The notes under the pieces are model-generated. The model did no database searches, was not told where the DNA came from, and worked only from the letters and a program-made list of their open reading frames with translations. The position numbers and the translations under genes were made by a program. 64,000 bases of DNA from Anaerocolumna cellulosilytica (GTDB taxonomy: Bacteria > Bacillota > Clostridia > Lachnospirales > Lachnospiraceae): the NCBI RefSeq assembly GCF_014218335.1, contig NZ_AP023367.1:4521501-4585500 (forward strand), read 5' to 3'. Every line of letters begins with the position of its first letter. Within the stretch, counting starts at the first letter, position 1. Positions 40,101 to 46,980 of the stretch are shown piece by piece.

Positions 40101-41679
40101 TAACCGTTTCTATGGAATGATTAGTCAGTAATCCAACAATAGTTTCTTTTCCTATGCCCTTTTTAACAAGATATCGTGCAAGCTGATTTGCTTTCTCATT
40201 TAATTTTCTGTAAGTTAATTCAATGTTGTTAAAATATATAGCAGTACTATCAGGAGTCTTTTCAACCTGCTGTTCAAACAATTGATATATTACCTTATCT
40301 TTCGGATATTCTGCTTCCGTCACATTAAAAGCATATAGCAATTTTTTTCTCTCATCATTGCACAATAGAGTTAAATTTCTTAATTTTTCAAAGGGATTCA
40401 TAATTATACTATCCGCTAAGTTTAGTAAGCGAGCATACATATCTTCAATCTGCTCATCTGAATAGTCATTAACTTTGTAGTCAAATTCCAATGTCAAATT
40501 CCCTGAATCTGACCACTCTTTTATAATCAATTGCATAGAATATATCTGGTGTCCATTATAAAATTCTACATTTTCTATCGGGAAGCTATTAAGTTTTGAA
40601 TTAAGTTTGGTATTATAATAATTTACACAAGTGTTAAATAAGTTGTCATAACCTTTTTTCTTAAGCTCTACGTCCTGTATAAGCAGATCATATGGATATT
40701 TTTGATTAAAGTAACATTCCTTAAGCTGCTTATTTACTTTTATTATTGTATCCATTACATTTAAATTATCATCTACGGTAAATCTGAACGGCATCGTGCT
40801 TGTAAACATACCGAACATGCTCTTTTCCTGTTTTCCTGATCTATTATATACAGGTGTTCCTATCACAATATCTTCCTGCTGTGTTGTTTTATAGAAATAT
40901 AGCAGATATAGCATTATAAAAAATGTATTCAAAGAATACTTATTATCTGCTGCAAATTTCTTTATCTTGGAAGATACCACAGGCTCAAGTTCAAATGTTT
41001 TTCTTTTTCCTTCTATCGTATCTGAGCTCATATTTAAAAACCCATTGGGAAGCACCTTAAATTTTTCATTCCAGAATAATTTATTCTTTAAAAACCTATC
41101 AGATAAAAGATATTTCTGTTCATTTGCTATGTAATCTATATAGGAGTGCTTTATACTACTCGTAATATCATCTCCTTTTAGCAGTTTCATATATGTATCA
41201 CATATAGATTCAGTCATTATATTTATTGACCATCCATCAGAAATAATATGATGAAACTTCACTAAATATCCATTATCCTTATTTGATATTTTAAATAATG
41301 CAAAATAAAAAAGCCTTTCATTTTCCATTGTAAATGGCAGTCTGGCTTCTTTTTTCACCCAACTATTAAATTCATCTTCAGGATTTTCATTATTTGAAAA
41401 ATCAATAAAGTCTAAATCAACTCTTTCATAGTAACTAATATATTGCTTTGCTTCTGCATTCTCTTCAAAAAATCTCAATCTTATTCCATCATTATTTTTT
41501 ATAAGTGCATTTATGGATTCCTCAAGTATACAAAAATCAATATCACCTTTTATTCTGACTGTCCCACCAATATTATATAAAGACGTGCCAGGGTATATTT
41601 TCTCAATATACCAAATCCGCTTTTGAGGATGTGTTAATGGATATAAAATTTTATTATCGTTATAATTAAGACTATTCAT
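37165..41679 (-). CDS. Prodrug-initiating NRPS: C(starter)-A(Asn)-T-E
   Basis: 1504 aa. The N-terminal condensation domain (PLTHPQKRIWYIEK, HHIISDGWS near 146) is of the starter type that N-acylates the first residue with a fatty acyl donor. The A domain's pocket reads D-L-T-K-I-G-E-V-G, an asparagine signature; its A3 motif is TSGSMGKPKG with Met in place of the usual Thr. T domain: GGDSIKA near 998, the form found before epimerases. Epimerase domain about 1050-1500: HHFVVDG near 1182, EGHGRD, and SRTIGWFTSLYP. The protein therefore should make N-acyl-D-Asn. ZmaO, XcnA and ClbN have this same job: their acyl-D-Asn cap keeps the antibiotic inactive until export. The neighbouring peptidase completes the pair. 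Confidence 0.95.
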   Translation of the reverse strand: MNSLNYNDNKILYPLTHPQKRIWYIEKIYPGTSLYNIGGTVRIKGDIDFCILEESINALIKNNDGIRLRFFEENAEAKQYISYYERVDLDFIDFSNNENPEDEFNSWVKKEARLPFTMENERLFYFALFKISNKDNGYLVKFHHIISDGWSINIMTESICDTYMKLLKGDDITSSIKHSYIDYIANEQKYLLSDRFLKNKLFWNEKFKVLPNGFLNMSSDTIEGKRKTFELEPVVSSKIKKFAADNKYSLNTFFIMLYLLYFYKTTQQEDIVIGTPVYNRSGKQEKSMFGMFTSTMPFRFTVDDNLNVMDTIIKVNKQLKECYFNQKYPYDLLIQDVELKKKGYDNLFNTCVNYYNTKLNSKLNSFPIENVEFYNGHQIYSMQLIIKEWSDSGNLTLEFDYKVNDYSDEQIEDMYARLLNLADSIIMNPFEKLRNLTLLCNDERKKLLYAFNVTEAEYPKDKVIYQLFEQQVEKTPDSTAIYFNNIELTYRKLNEKANQLARYLVKKGIGKETIVGLLTNHSIETVIGILGILKAGGAYLPIDCNYPSDRINYMLKDSDSKALLTDIELSEGIDFSGEIINLDNQDLYTGDISNLECINKPSDLVYVIYTSGSMGKPKGSMIEYQSLVNYIWWAKKMYIRNETEVFPLYSSLAFDLTVTSIFTPLISGSIIAVYDDNSNDEYVLFRIMKDNKATVVKLTPSHLSLLKDKDNSNSSVRRFIVGGEDLKVNLAKDVYESFNGKVDIYNEYGPTETVVGCMIHKYTYESDNGISVPIGVPADNVQIYVLDKNLKPVPINTVGEIYISGDGIARGYLNSPKLTQEKFIDNHFVKGRMYKTGDLAKFLNNGRIEYVGRADQQVKIRGYRIELGEIEKYLLNHEAIKDCLVVDMEEKNSMKYLCAYIVKKAQVTVYELKHFLLTCLPDYMIPLYFIELVEIPLTRNGKLDRERLPKPVVEPIENAGFIEYRNEKEKSLIKTMCDIFNLERVSVIQNFYHLGGDSIKAIQIASKLNEKGWKINVKDILSNPIIEDMALCIEQNKGLAINQEPCEGSIRPTAIVSWFFLHNHSNSNHYNQSVLLELNQSIEIKNLEIILNNLIKHHDSLRINFNPLVGELFYNNKHLDKFYNIQEYDLTNLSYSMQIDKMTFLADELKSSFNIENEVLIKACVFNLGLSENIMLITAHHFVVDGVSWRIILEDINTMVRQINNGERIVLSSKTHSYQEWAKDIENYYIYKMGEEQSYWKHVLSKEFSFPVDYDLGEDTVDSSCTISVQMYEALTECLMTKANIPYNTETKDLLIVALLRTIKELSGSEDIVVELEGHGRDNISENVDVSRTIGWFTSLYPFYFKLKNDNLSEQIKEVKEEIRKIPNKGIGFGVLKYLLKEIDEDEKINKYVRFNFLGDFSAEDKNRPVNLLKDQIGSDYDKRNKLTYILEINCFIVGGELNVLLTYSKNKFYEKTMKRYLDSFMNELTAIINHCCNSESMEFTPSDFDTLDITAEELDSLFI

Positions 41680-41759
41680 AATTCAAACCTCATCATACAG
41701 CATATGAAGAAACAAAATACATGTTATTCGGAATTTTATTTTTCTTGAATAATGTACTA

Positions 41760-42035
41760 TTATTCAGCCTGATTGAACTCAACACGATATGCTAGTTCAG
41801 AGAGTTTTTTTTCGGTATTATCTCTTTGCCTGAAATTATCATATCGTCCTAGCTGGCTCCAGATTTCAGTTAGCACTTCTTCCGAAACTGGTGATAAAAA
41901 AAAGATTGCAGCCGATCTTCTAGTTAGTAAATTTTCATACGGCAGCTCCCATTCGGTAATTAAACCGTCCTGCTTCATTCTCTCCAGATGTTCTTTAACT
42001 ACAATTATCTCTTCTACATTTCCTATTTGTGCCAT
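41760..42035 (-). CDS. Small protein of unknown function between prodrug NRPS and peptidase
   Basis: 91 aa with a strong AGGAGG site. No family recognised. It is not MbtH-like (the conserved Trp/Pro pattern is absent) and has no signal peptide or membrane segment. Charged at both ends, with a central LTRRSAAIFFLSPVSEE segment that could be a short strand-turn-helix. Tight spacing (about 25 bp from the peptidase gene and 80 bp from the NRPS gene) suggests a role tied to prodrug loading, cleavage or export. Confidence 0.75.
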   Translation of the reverse strand: MAQIGNVEEIIVVKEHLERMKQDGLITEWELPYENLLTRRSAAIFFLSPVSEEVLTEIWSQLGRYDNFRQRDNTEKKLSELAYRVEFNQAE

Positions 42036-42058
42036 TTTTTGCCTCCTATTATTATAAA

Positions 42059-45000
42059 TTAATAATTATCAATTACCCGCATTCCTCTTTCTAGTTTAAT
42101 TAGCCTATCAGCCTTATCAAAATATCGGTCATCATGGGATATAACGATAACTCCTTTACCTTGTTTCTTAAGCATTGGTAAAAGTTCGTCGTAAAAATAT
42201 TGCCGAAATTCGGGATCTTGTTCTGCTGCCCATTCATCAAAAATCATCATAGGCTTATCTTCTAAACAACTGACAATAAAAGCAAGTCTTTTTCGTTGTC
42301 CAGTAGATAAATTAATTGTTTTAAATTCCCCCTCACCATTAATTTCTACTTTATCATGTATTTTCATTAGTTCAAGATACTCTAGTATTTTTTCTTTCTT
42401 ACTCACATAATCAATACCGTATAACTTTTTAAACAGATTAAAGTCAGTATATACTGATGAAAACAACTCATTTTGTTCTTTGAGCGCAGCTACTTTTCCG
42501 TTAATACATATTCTGCCGCTTAAAGGAGAATAAAGGCCCGTTATGAGTTTTCCCAATGTAGATTTTCCACTTCCATTTCCTCCGGTAATAAACACAATTT
42601 CATTTGATTTAAATTCTGTTGTAATTGGGCCTAATGTAAAATCACCTTCTATTTTGATTCCTTCCTTATTCTTTGATATATATTTATAGGTAACTTCTTT
42701 AAATTGTATTGTAATGACTTTAGGATAAGATGTGTTAATTTCTTGCTCTATGGTTATATCGCCAGTAGATACCTCTTCCAAATCATCAATTAATTTATTT
42801 ATTCTTTTAACGTTAACATTTAATTGAGTAAGTTTAGGAATCGTACCTGCAATTGCCCCAAATGGACCAATCATATAAAAAACAATAAAAAGATTTTCCC
42901 TCAATTGATTCGTATTAATATCTAAAAACAAAATAGGAAAAAGAAACACAACTACTCCAAAAACAATATTATACATTAATGTGTTGTATAGATCAAAATT
43001 CAAAAATTTTATTGATGCCGTTTTATTTAATTCTGTTGATAAGCGCGAATACTTCTTCATATCGTTCCAGAATGCAAAACGTCTTAATCTATTCAAAGCT
43101 AACTCTTTAAAACCATTTACCAAATCCTGCATTTGCCCAAAATATGTATCTTGTATATTACGGTTTTCTTCCCAATATTTATATGCAATCCTGCTTGTTA
43201 TAAAACTGATAAATCCGTTTATTAATATAATGCCTAAAGATGCAACAAAGGCATATATACTCTTACTCAACAAATATAAAAGGCAAAAAATTATAGTAAG
43301 TAGATTAGAAGCAAATGAAACAGTGTAAGTTGGAACATGAGCTAATTCTGCACAATCGTTATTTAAACCTGAAAATATTCTCTCTCTTCCTATTCCTTCA
43401 ATAGCCTGATAGGAAGCGCGCATAATTTTATCAATCATATTCATTCGTTTTTCATAGGTGATTTCATTCGTTATAACAATCATGCGTCCTTGCAAAAGTT
43501 TAATCGTATATACAAAAAACAAAAGTGCAAAAACAAAATATAATAATAGTTCTTTGGAATACGCCAAGTCCCGGTTAAATGATTCATTGATAGTAAAAAT
43601 AATTAATGAACTGGCAATACCATTTATTAAACTTAATGGTATCAAAGCTACATAACCTTTTTCATTATCTTTTGGAAAATTAAAGGTCAGCAAAATATAT
43701 AGCATAAATATATTAAATGTAATATACCCTACTATGCAGCCTGCCATAATTGTTGAAGCTCCCCATACATTAACTGCATCCCAAGGTAATCTTTCCAACA
43801 AGATATTAGGCAGATAATATACGCAAAAGCCACAAAATACCATTAGGGGTATTGCTAATAACAGACCAGCTACTTTTGCACCTTTTAGTTTGCTTCTTAT
43901 GCGTTCTCCTTTTATAAGTTCTATAAATGCCTTTAGCAGCAGGAATACAAACAGCAGGCCAAGCATAACTGCTCCAACTATCACTATTGAAAAAACAGTA
44001 TCTAAGCTTTTATATAAATCCAATGTATACCTTGAAATATCCTTACCTTGAATAATATTTAATATATTGTTCGCCAGATAATTAACAGCATTTGAATTCA
44101 TATTTGTAAGGATGCAAATTCCTAATTTGTTTTCTGGTTGCATAAGTAATGTGGATGAATAGTTTGGATTATTCCCATCATGTAGAATATTTTTTCCCTT
44201 TAAATTAACTTCCCAACCGGCTGCATAATAATTGTTTCCCTGTGATGCTACTGTTGTATTTCCTATATGTGATTTTTCTATAATTTCTTCATATTGCACC
44301 GGCACATCGATGAGCCCCATTTGAATTCTCATCCACCGTTCCATATCTTTTGCACTGGAAATAATATATCCAGCAGGAGTATTCCCTCTATATCTTGGTG
44401 CATCATAAGGTTGCGGATCAAAAAATGTAATTTTGTATCCTTGTGCCAATAATCCGGATTTCCTTGCTTCTTTTTGAAATAAGTATGTATTGTCAAGACC
44501 TAATGGATCAATTACATGTTCCTGCATAAAATCTTCATATGTTTGTCCAGAAATAATTTGAATAATATATCCAAGTATATCATAATTGATTGTTGCGTAT
44601 TGATATCTATCTCCCGGATAAAAATCAAGCTGTGTATTCACTAACGTTTTTACTGTTGCTTGCAGCATGTTCTCTGATGTACCTTCTGGCAGGTAGCCAA
44701 TTGTTTTGAACGGAATTCCACTTGTATGATAAAGTAAATTAGCTATTGTAAGCTCAACTTCTTCGTCAATCCTTTCTCCGTCATATATACCTTTATAGCG
44801 GACAGAAAACCATGGGATATAATCTGTAACAAAATCATCAAGTGATAACTTGCCCTGGTCTTCCAATAATAATATTCCTAACGCTGTGAACGCTTTGCTC
44901 ATTGAGCCTAGTTCAAACAAGGTATTCTGAGTTGGAATTATTTCATTTTCTTTATCTGCATAACCATACGACAGATATTTTGTTTCCTCCCCATTAACCA

Positions 45001-45187
45001 AAACAACAGATGCTCCGGGAACTTTTGATTTTATCAAAACCTCATTCATTAATTCGTCTATCCGCTCTTGGTCTATCTTATTTAAATCAATTTCTTGAAA
45101 TGTACTTAAGGATTCAGCCGAAAAAACATTCTTTGAAGCTGATAACGACATAATTATTACTATAATAATGCAAATAATTTTCTTCAT
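42059..45187 (-). CDS. Prodrug-activating D-Asn peptidase fused to an ABC exporter (ZmaM/XcnG/ClbP type)
   Basis: 1042 aa. A signal peptide (about 1-24) leads into a class C beta-lactamase-like serine peptidase domain, about 30-380. The S-x-x-K pair in FELGSMSKAF falls at Ser95 and Lys98, the same numbers as in ClbP, with a Tyr in YQYATINYD near 197. Several membrane helices follow (about 395-560), then ABC exporter membrane helices (about 600-770). A SyrD-like nucleotide-binding domain ends the protein, with Walker A GGNGSGKST, signature LSTGQRKR and Walker B MMIFDEW. Family members cut the N-acyl-D-Asn cap from the prodrug on the outside of the membrane. Fusion to an exporter, as in ZmaM and XcnG, links cleavage with efflux. 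The partner NRPS lies just downstream. Confidence 0.95.
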   Translation of the reverse strand: MKKIICIIIVIIMSLSASKNVFSAESLSTFQEIDLNKIDQERIDELMNEVLIKSKVPGASVVLVNGEETKYLSYGYADKENEIIPTQNTLFELGSMSKAFTALGILLLEDQGKLSLDDFVTDYIPWFSVRYKGIYDGERIDEEVELTIANLLYHTSGIPFKTIGYLPEGTSENMLQATVKTLVNTQLDFYPGDRYQYATINYDILGYIIQIISGQTYEDFMQEHVIDPLGLDNTYLFQKEARKSGLLAQGYKITFFDPQPYDAPRYRGNTPAGYIISSAKDMERWMRIQMGLIDVPVQYEEIIEKSHIGNTTVASQGNNYYAAGWEVNLKGKNILHDGNNPNYSSTLLMQPENKLGICILTNMNSNAVNYLANNILNIIQGKDISRYTLDLYKSLDTVFSIVIVGAVMLGLLFVFLLLKAFIELIKGERIRSKLKGAKVAGLLLAIPLMVFCGFCVYYLPNILLERLPWDAVNVWGASTIMAGCIVGYITFNIFMLYILLTFNFPKDNEKGYVALIPLSLINGIASSLIIFTINESFNRDLAYSKELLLYFVFALLFFVYTIKLLQGRMIVITNEITYEKRMNMIDKIMRASYQAIEGIGRERIFSGLNNDCAELAHVPTYTVSFASNLLTIIFCLLYLLSKSIYAFVASLGIILINGFISFITSRIAYKYWEENRNIQDTYFGQMQDLVNGFKELALNRLRRFAFWNDMKKYSRLSTELNKTASIKFLNFDLYNTLMYNIVFGVVVFLFPILFLDINTNQLRENLFIVFYMIGPFGAIAGTIPKLTQLNVNVKRINKLIDDLEEVSTGDITIEQEINTSYPKVITIQFKEVTYKYISKNKEGIKIEGDFTLGPITTEFKSNEIVFITGGNGSGKSTLGKLITGLYSPLSGRICINGKVAALKEQNELFSSVYTDFNLFKKLYGIDYVSKKEKILEYLELMKIHDKVEINGEGEFKTINLSTGQRKRLAFIVSCLEDKPMMIFDEWAAEQDPEFRQYFYDELLPMLKKQGKGVIVISHDDRYFDKADRLIKLERGMRVIDNY

Positions 45188-45266
45188 ATGATTAATCCCT
45201 TCGAAATATATCTATAATGATTAGCGGGCAAATATAATCTCTTTTTTATTTCCATCGAATGGATAC

Positions 45267-45521
45267 TTAACTTTCGTTGTTCTTAATCTTCTCCTTTACA
45301 TATTCACATAAAAGGCTTAAGGAAGTAAATTTGTTGTAATCAAGATTTACATCATCAAACTCAAAACCAAATTTATTTTCTAATGTAATAACTAATTTTA
45401 TAAAAGATAGCGAATTCATACCCAGTTGTATCAAATTGTCATTTTCCTGCAAATACTCATATGCATTATCTACAAAACTATTTTCCGAAATTGCTTCAAT
45501 AATTAATTCTCTAACATTCAT
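45267..45521 (-). CDS. Free acyl carrier protein, first gene after the leader
   Basis: 84 aa from the ATG at 45521, eight bases behind AGGAG; a GTG two codons earlier overlaps that site. Phosphopantetheine Ser in GMNSLSFIKL. It is unlike the two extender-unit carrier proteins and closer to carrier proteins that hold starter acyl chains. It may deliver the fatty acyl group to the starter C domain of the prodrug NRPS, but no acyl-activating enzyme is adjacent. It is the first gene downstream of the terminator in the leader. Confidence 0.88.
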   Translation of the reverse strand: MNVRELIIEAISENSFVDNAYEYLQENDNLIQLGMNSLSFIKLVITLENKFGFEFDDVNLDYNKFTSLSLLCEYVKEKIKNNES

Positions 45522-45700
45522 AAACACTGCTCCTTGTAATGTACATTTTATGTTTTTTATCTGTATAAAAATTTATTCTATTGTAAGCAAATGAATTTTT
45601 CTGAATAATTTACTCTTAAGGATTAATAACAAATCAATTATCAATTAAGCTCTGTCATCTATTTATACATGTTATATGTTACATAGCATTATTATTTATC

Positions 45701-45764
45701 AAAAAAAATATAGCTCCGCCCAATCAACTATTCAATTGAATACTCTACAAGGACGTTGCTATAT
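45701..45764 (-). terminator. Intrinsic terminator inside the operon leader
   Basis: On the transcribed strand, AUAUAGC (45764-45758) pairs with GCUAUAU (45714-45708). After an AA/GA internal loop, CGUCC (45755-45751) pairs with GGGCG (45721-45717). A run of U (45708-45701) follows immediately. The long loop holds a 14-bp palindrome (tattcaattgaata). It lies between loaP and the rest of the operon, exactly where a LoaP antiterminator would be needed. Confidence 0.75.
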
Positions 45765-45778
45765 GTTCCTTATCATCT

Positions 45779-45804
45779 ATCAACGCGACCGCCCGACGAT
45801 TAAT
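45779..45804 (-). promoter_or_regulatory. Leader hairpin, candidate LoaP recognition element
   Basis: Just upstream of the leader terminator, AUUAAUCG pairs with CGCGUUGAU through eight pairs with one bulged C and two G-U wobbles, closing a GC-rich nine-base loop (UCGGGCGGU). LoaP proteins are known to bind a small hairpin in the leader of the operon they control. Position fits; identity as the LoaP site is inference. Confidence 0.5.
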
Positions 45805-45856
45805 TTTTGATAAGTGCTTACATCAATTTTTAAATGCAAACTCAGTTTAAATAGAA

Positions 45857-46384
45857 TTAAATCTTTTCTAATACTTCCAAAGCAACAGATAAACGCCTGT
45901 TGTCACCCATCATAAAAACTTCTATTATTGCCTCACGCTTATGTCTATTTATCTTTTTAATTTTACTTTCCATTCCCATTAATACTCCAGAAACGACCCT
46001 AATCTTATCCCCTTCAATATATCCAACAGAATGTTCAATACAATAATCTGAACCCATAATTTTATTTAAATATACCCGCTCTTCTTCTCTTAACCTTATA
46101 TCATATTTATTCTCGTAATGTAAGAACAAGTATACATCTTCTATACACTGCATAATTGGAAATACAAGTTTTATAAATTCATTCTCTTCATATTTAGACT
46201 GAATAAAAACATATCCTGGAAAGCAACTTTTTTTTTCTATATAAGTAATACCTTTTTGCTTAAATACAACTTTTTTCATAGGGATAAATGGCAAGAAATA
46301 TTCATTGTTAAGTCTCTTTTGAAGTATCTTCTGTATCTTTTCTTCACAACCCGTTCTTACATATAGTATATACCAATTCTTCAT
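45857..46384 (-). CDS. loaP: NusG paralogue, LoaP-type processive antiterminator
   Basis: 175 aa. An NGN domain opens with WYILYVRTGCEEKIQKIL, with CFPGYVFIQ near residue 65, and the C-terminal KOW domain reads EGDKIRVVSGVLMGMESKI. These are NusG family features, but this copy heads a secondary-metabolite operon instead of sitting with secE/rplK. LoaP of Bacillus velezensis lets RNA polymerase pass terminators in long polyketide operons. The terminator and hairpin just downstream fit that scheme. Start ATG follows GGGGGTGG. It has its own consensus promoter and would be the first gene of an operon at least 45 kb long. Confidence 0.93.
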   Translation of the reverse strand: MKNWYILYVRTGCEEKIQKILQKRLNNEYFLPFIPMKKVVFKQKGITYIEKKSCFPGYVFIQSKYEENEFIKLVFPIMQCIEDVYLFLHYENKYDIRLREEERVYLNKIMGSDYCIEHSVGYIEGDKIRVVSGVLMGMESKIKKINRHKREAIIEVFMMGDNRRLSVALEVLEKI

Positions 46385-46536
46385 ACCACCCCCAGCATAA
46401 CACTTCCTTACGAAACTTAAGAATATTAAATTAACTAACTGCAGATTATTTTGTTTTACTTATTAGCTTCAACAAAATCCAGAATTTAAAATTGAATCGT
46501 TAACGTTTTATTAAATTATTTTACATATTATAACAT

Positions 46537-46565
46537 AATATAACATATTATTCTTTTAATGTCAA
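46537..46565 (-). promoter_or_regulatory. Sigma-A promoter of loaP and the biosynthetic operon
   Basis: Perfect -35 TTGACA (46565-46560), 17-bp spacer and -10 TATATT (46542-46537), about 150 bp upstream of loaP. The rest of the 46385-46695 divergent gap is very AT-rich; I see no second convincing promoter there, though the rightward gene must have one. Confidence 0.75.
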
Positions 46566-46695
46566 TATATTACTTTCCACTTAGAGGATTACATACAGCA
46601 ATACCTATATATTTAGACAAATATATCTATAAATAGCAATATATATACATTATATTCTTTTTTATTTACTTTTTATTGACTAATTGGAGGACTAA

Positions 46696-46980
46696 ATGTA
46701 CAATTTTACTAAAGTACTGTATTTTAGTGACAAGTATATGACTAAAGATTTAGATGTGGAAATATCAGGAAACTGTTTCGATCAAAATGTAACAATAATA
46801 TTTATAAAAAATAACTATAAATATTATGTTTCTGCATTAGGAAGTCATTTCTATTGTTTTGTAGGGGGGTCACATAATGATAATTGTAAAATATTTCAAC
46901 AATTTTTTAGAAGAAATTTCACAAACCTCACAACACTATTTAATTTTGGGCGACAATATATTAGGAAAAAAAATATATGA
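46696..46980 (+). CDS. Short ORF overlapping the SGNH-ligase gene; possible frameshifted N-terminus
   Basis: 94 codons with an excellent ribosome site (TTGGAGGACTAA before ATG). The first 55 residues look like protein (MYNFTKVLYFSDKYMT, then VEISGNCFDQNVTIIFI). The last 35 run in a wrong frame over the start of the next gene. The crossing point is a run of six G at 46864-46869; losing one G, or a +1 ribosomal shift, would join residues 1-57 in frame to the 643-aa protein. It may be a real N-terminal extension, a separate small coupled gene, or a sequence error. Confidence 0.45.
   Translation: MYNFTKVLYFSDKYMTKDLDVEISGNCFDQNVTIIFIKNNYKYYVSALGSHFYCFVGGSHNDNCKIFQQFFRRNFTNLTTLFNFGRQYIRKKNI

Noticed and set aside
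41760-42035. MbtH-like protein, expected as a partner of NRPS adenylation domains
   Set aside because: Size is near, but the conserved Trp residues and the SLWP-type pattern are absent; left as unknown.
46569-46695. Promoter for the rightward SGNH-ligase gene
   Set aside because: Many TATA-like words exist, but no -35/-10 pair with proper spacing stood out; TTGACT at 46676 overlaps the ribosome site region.
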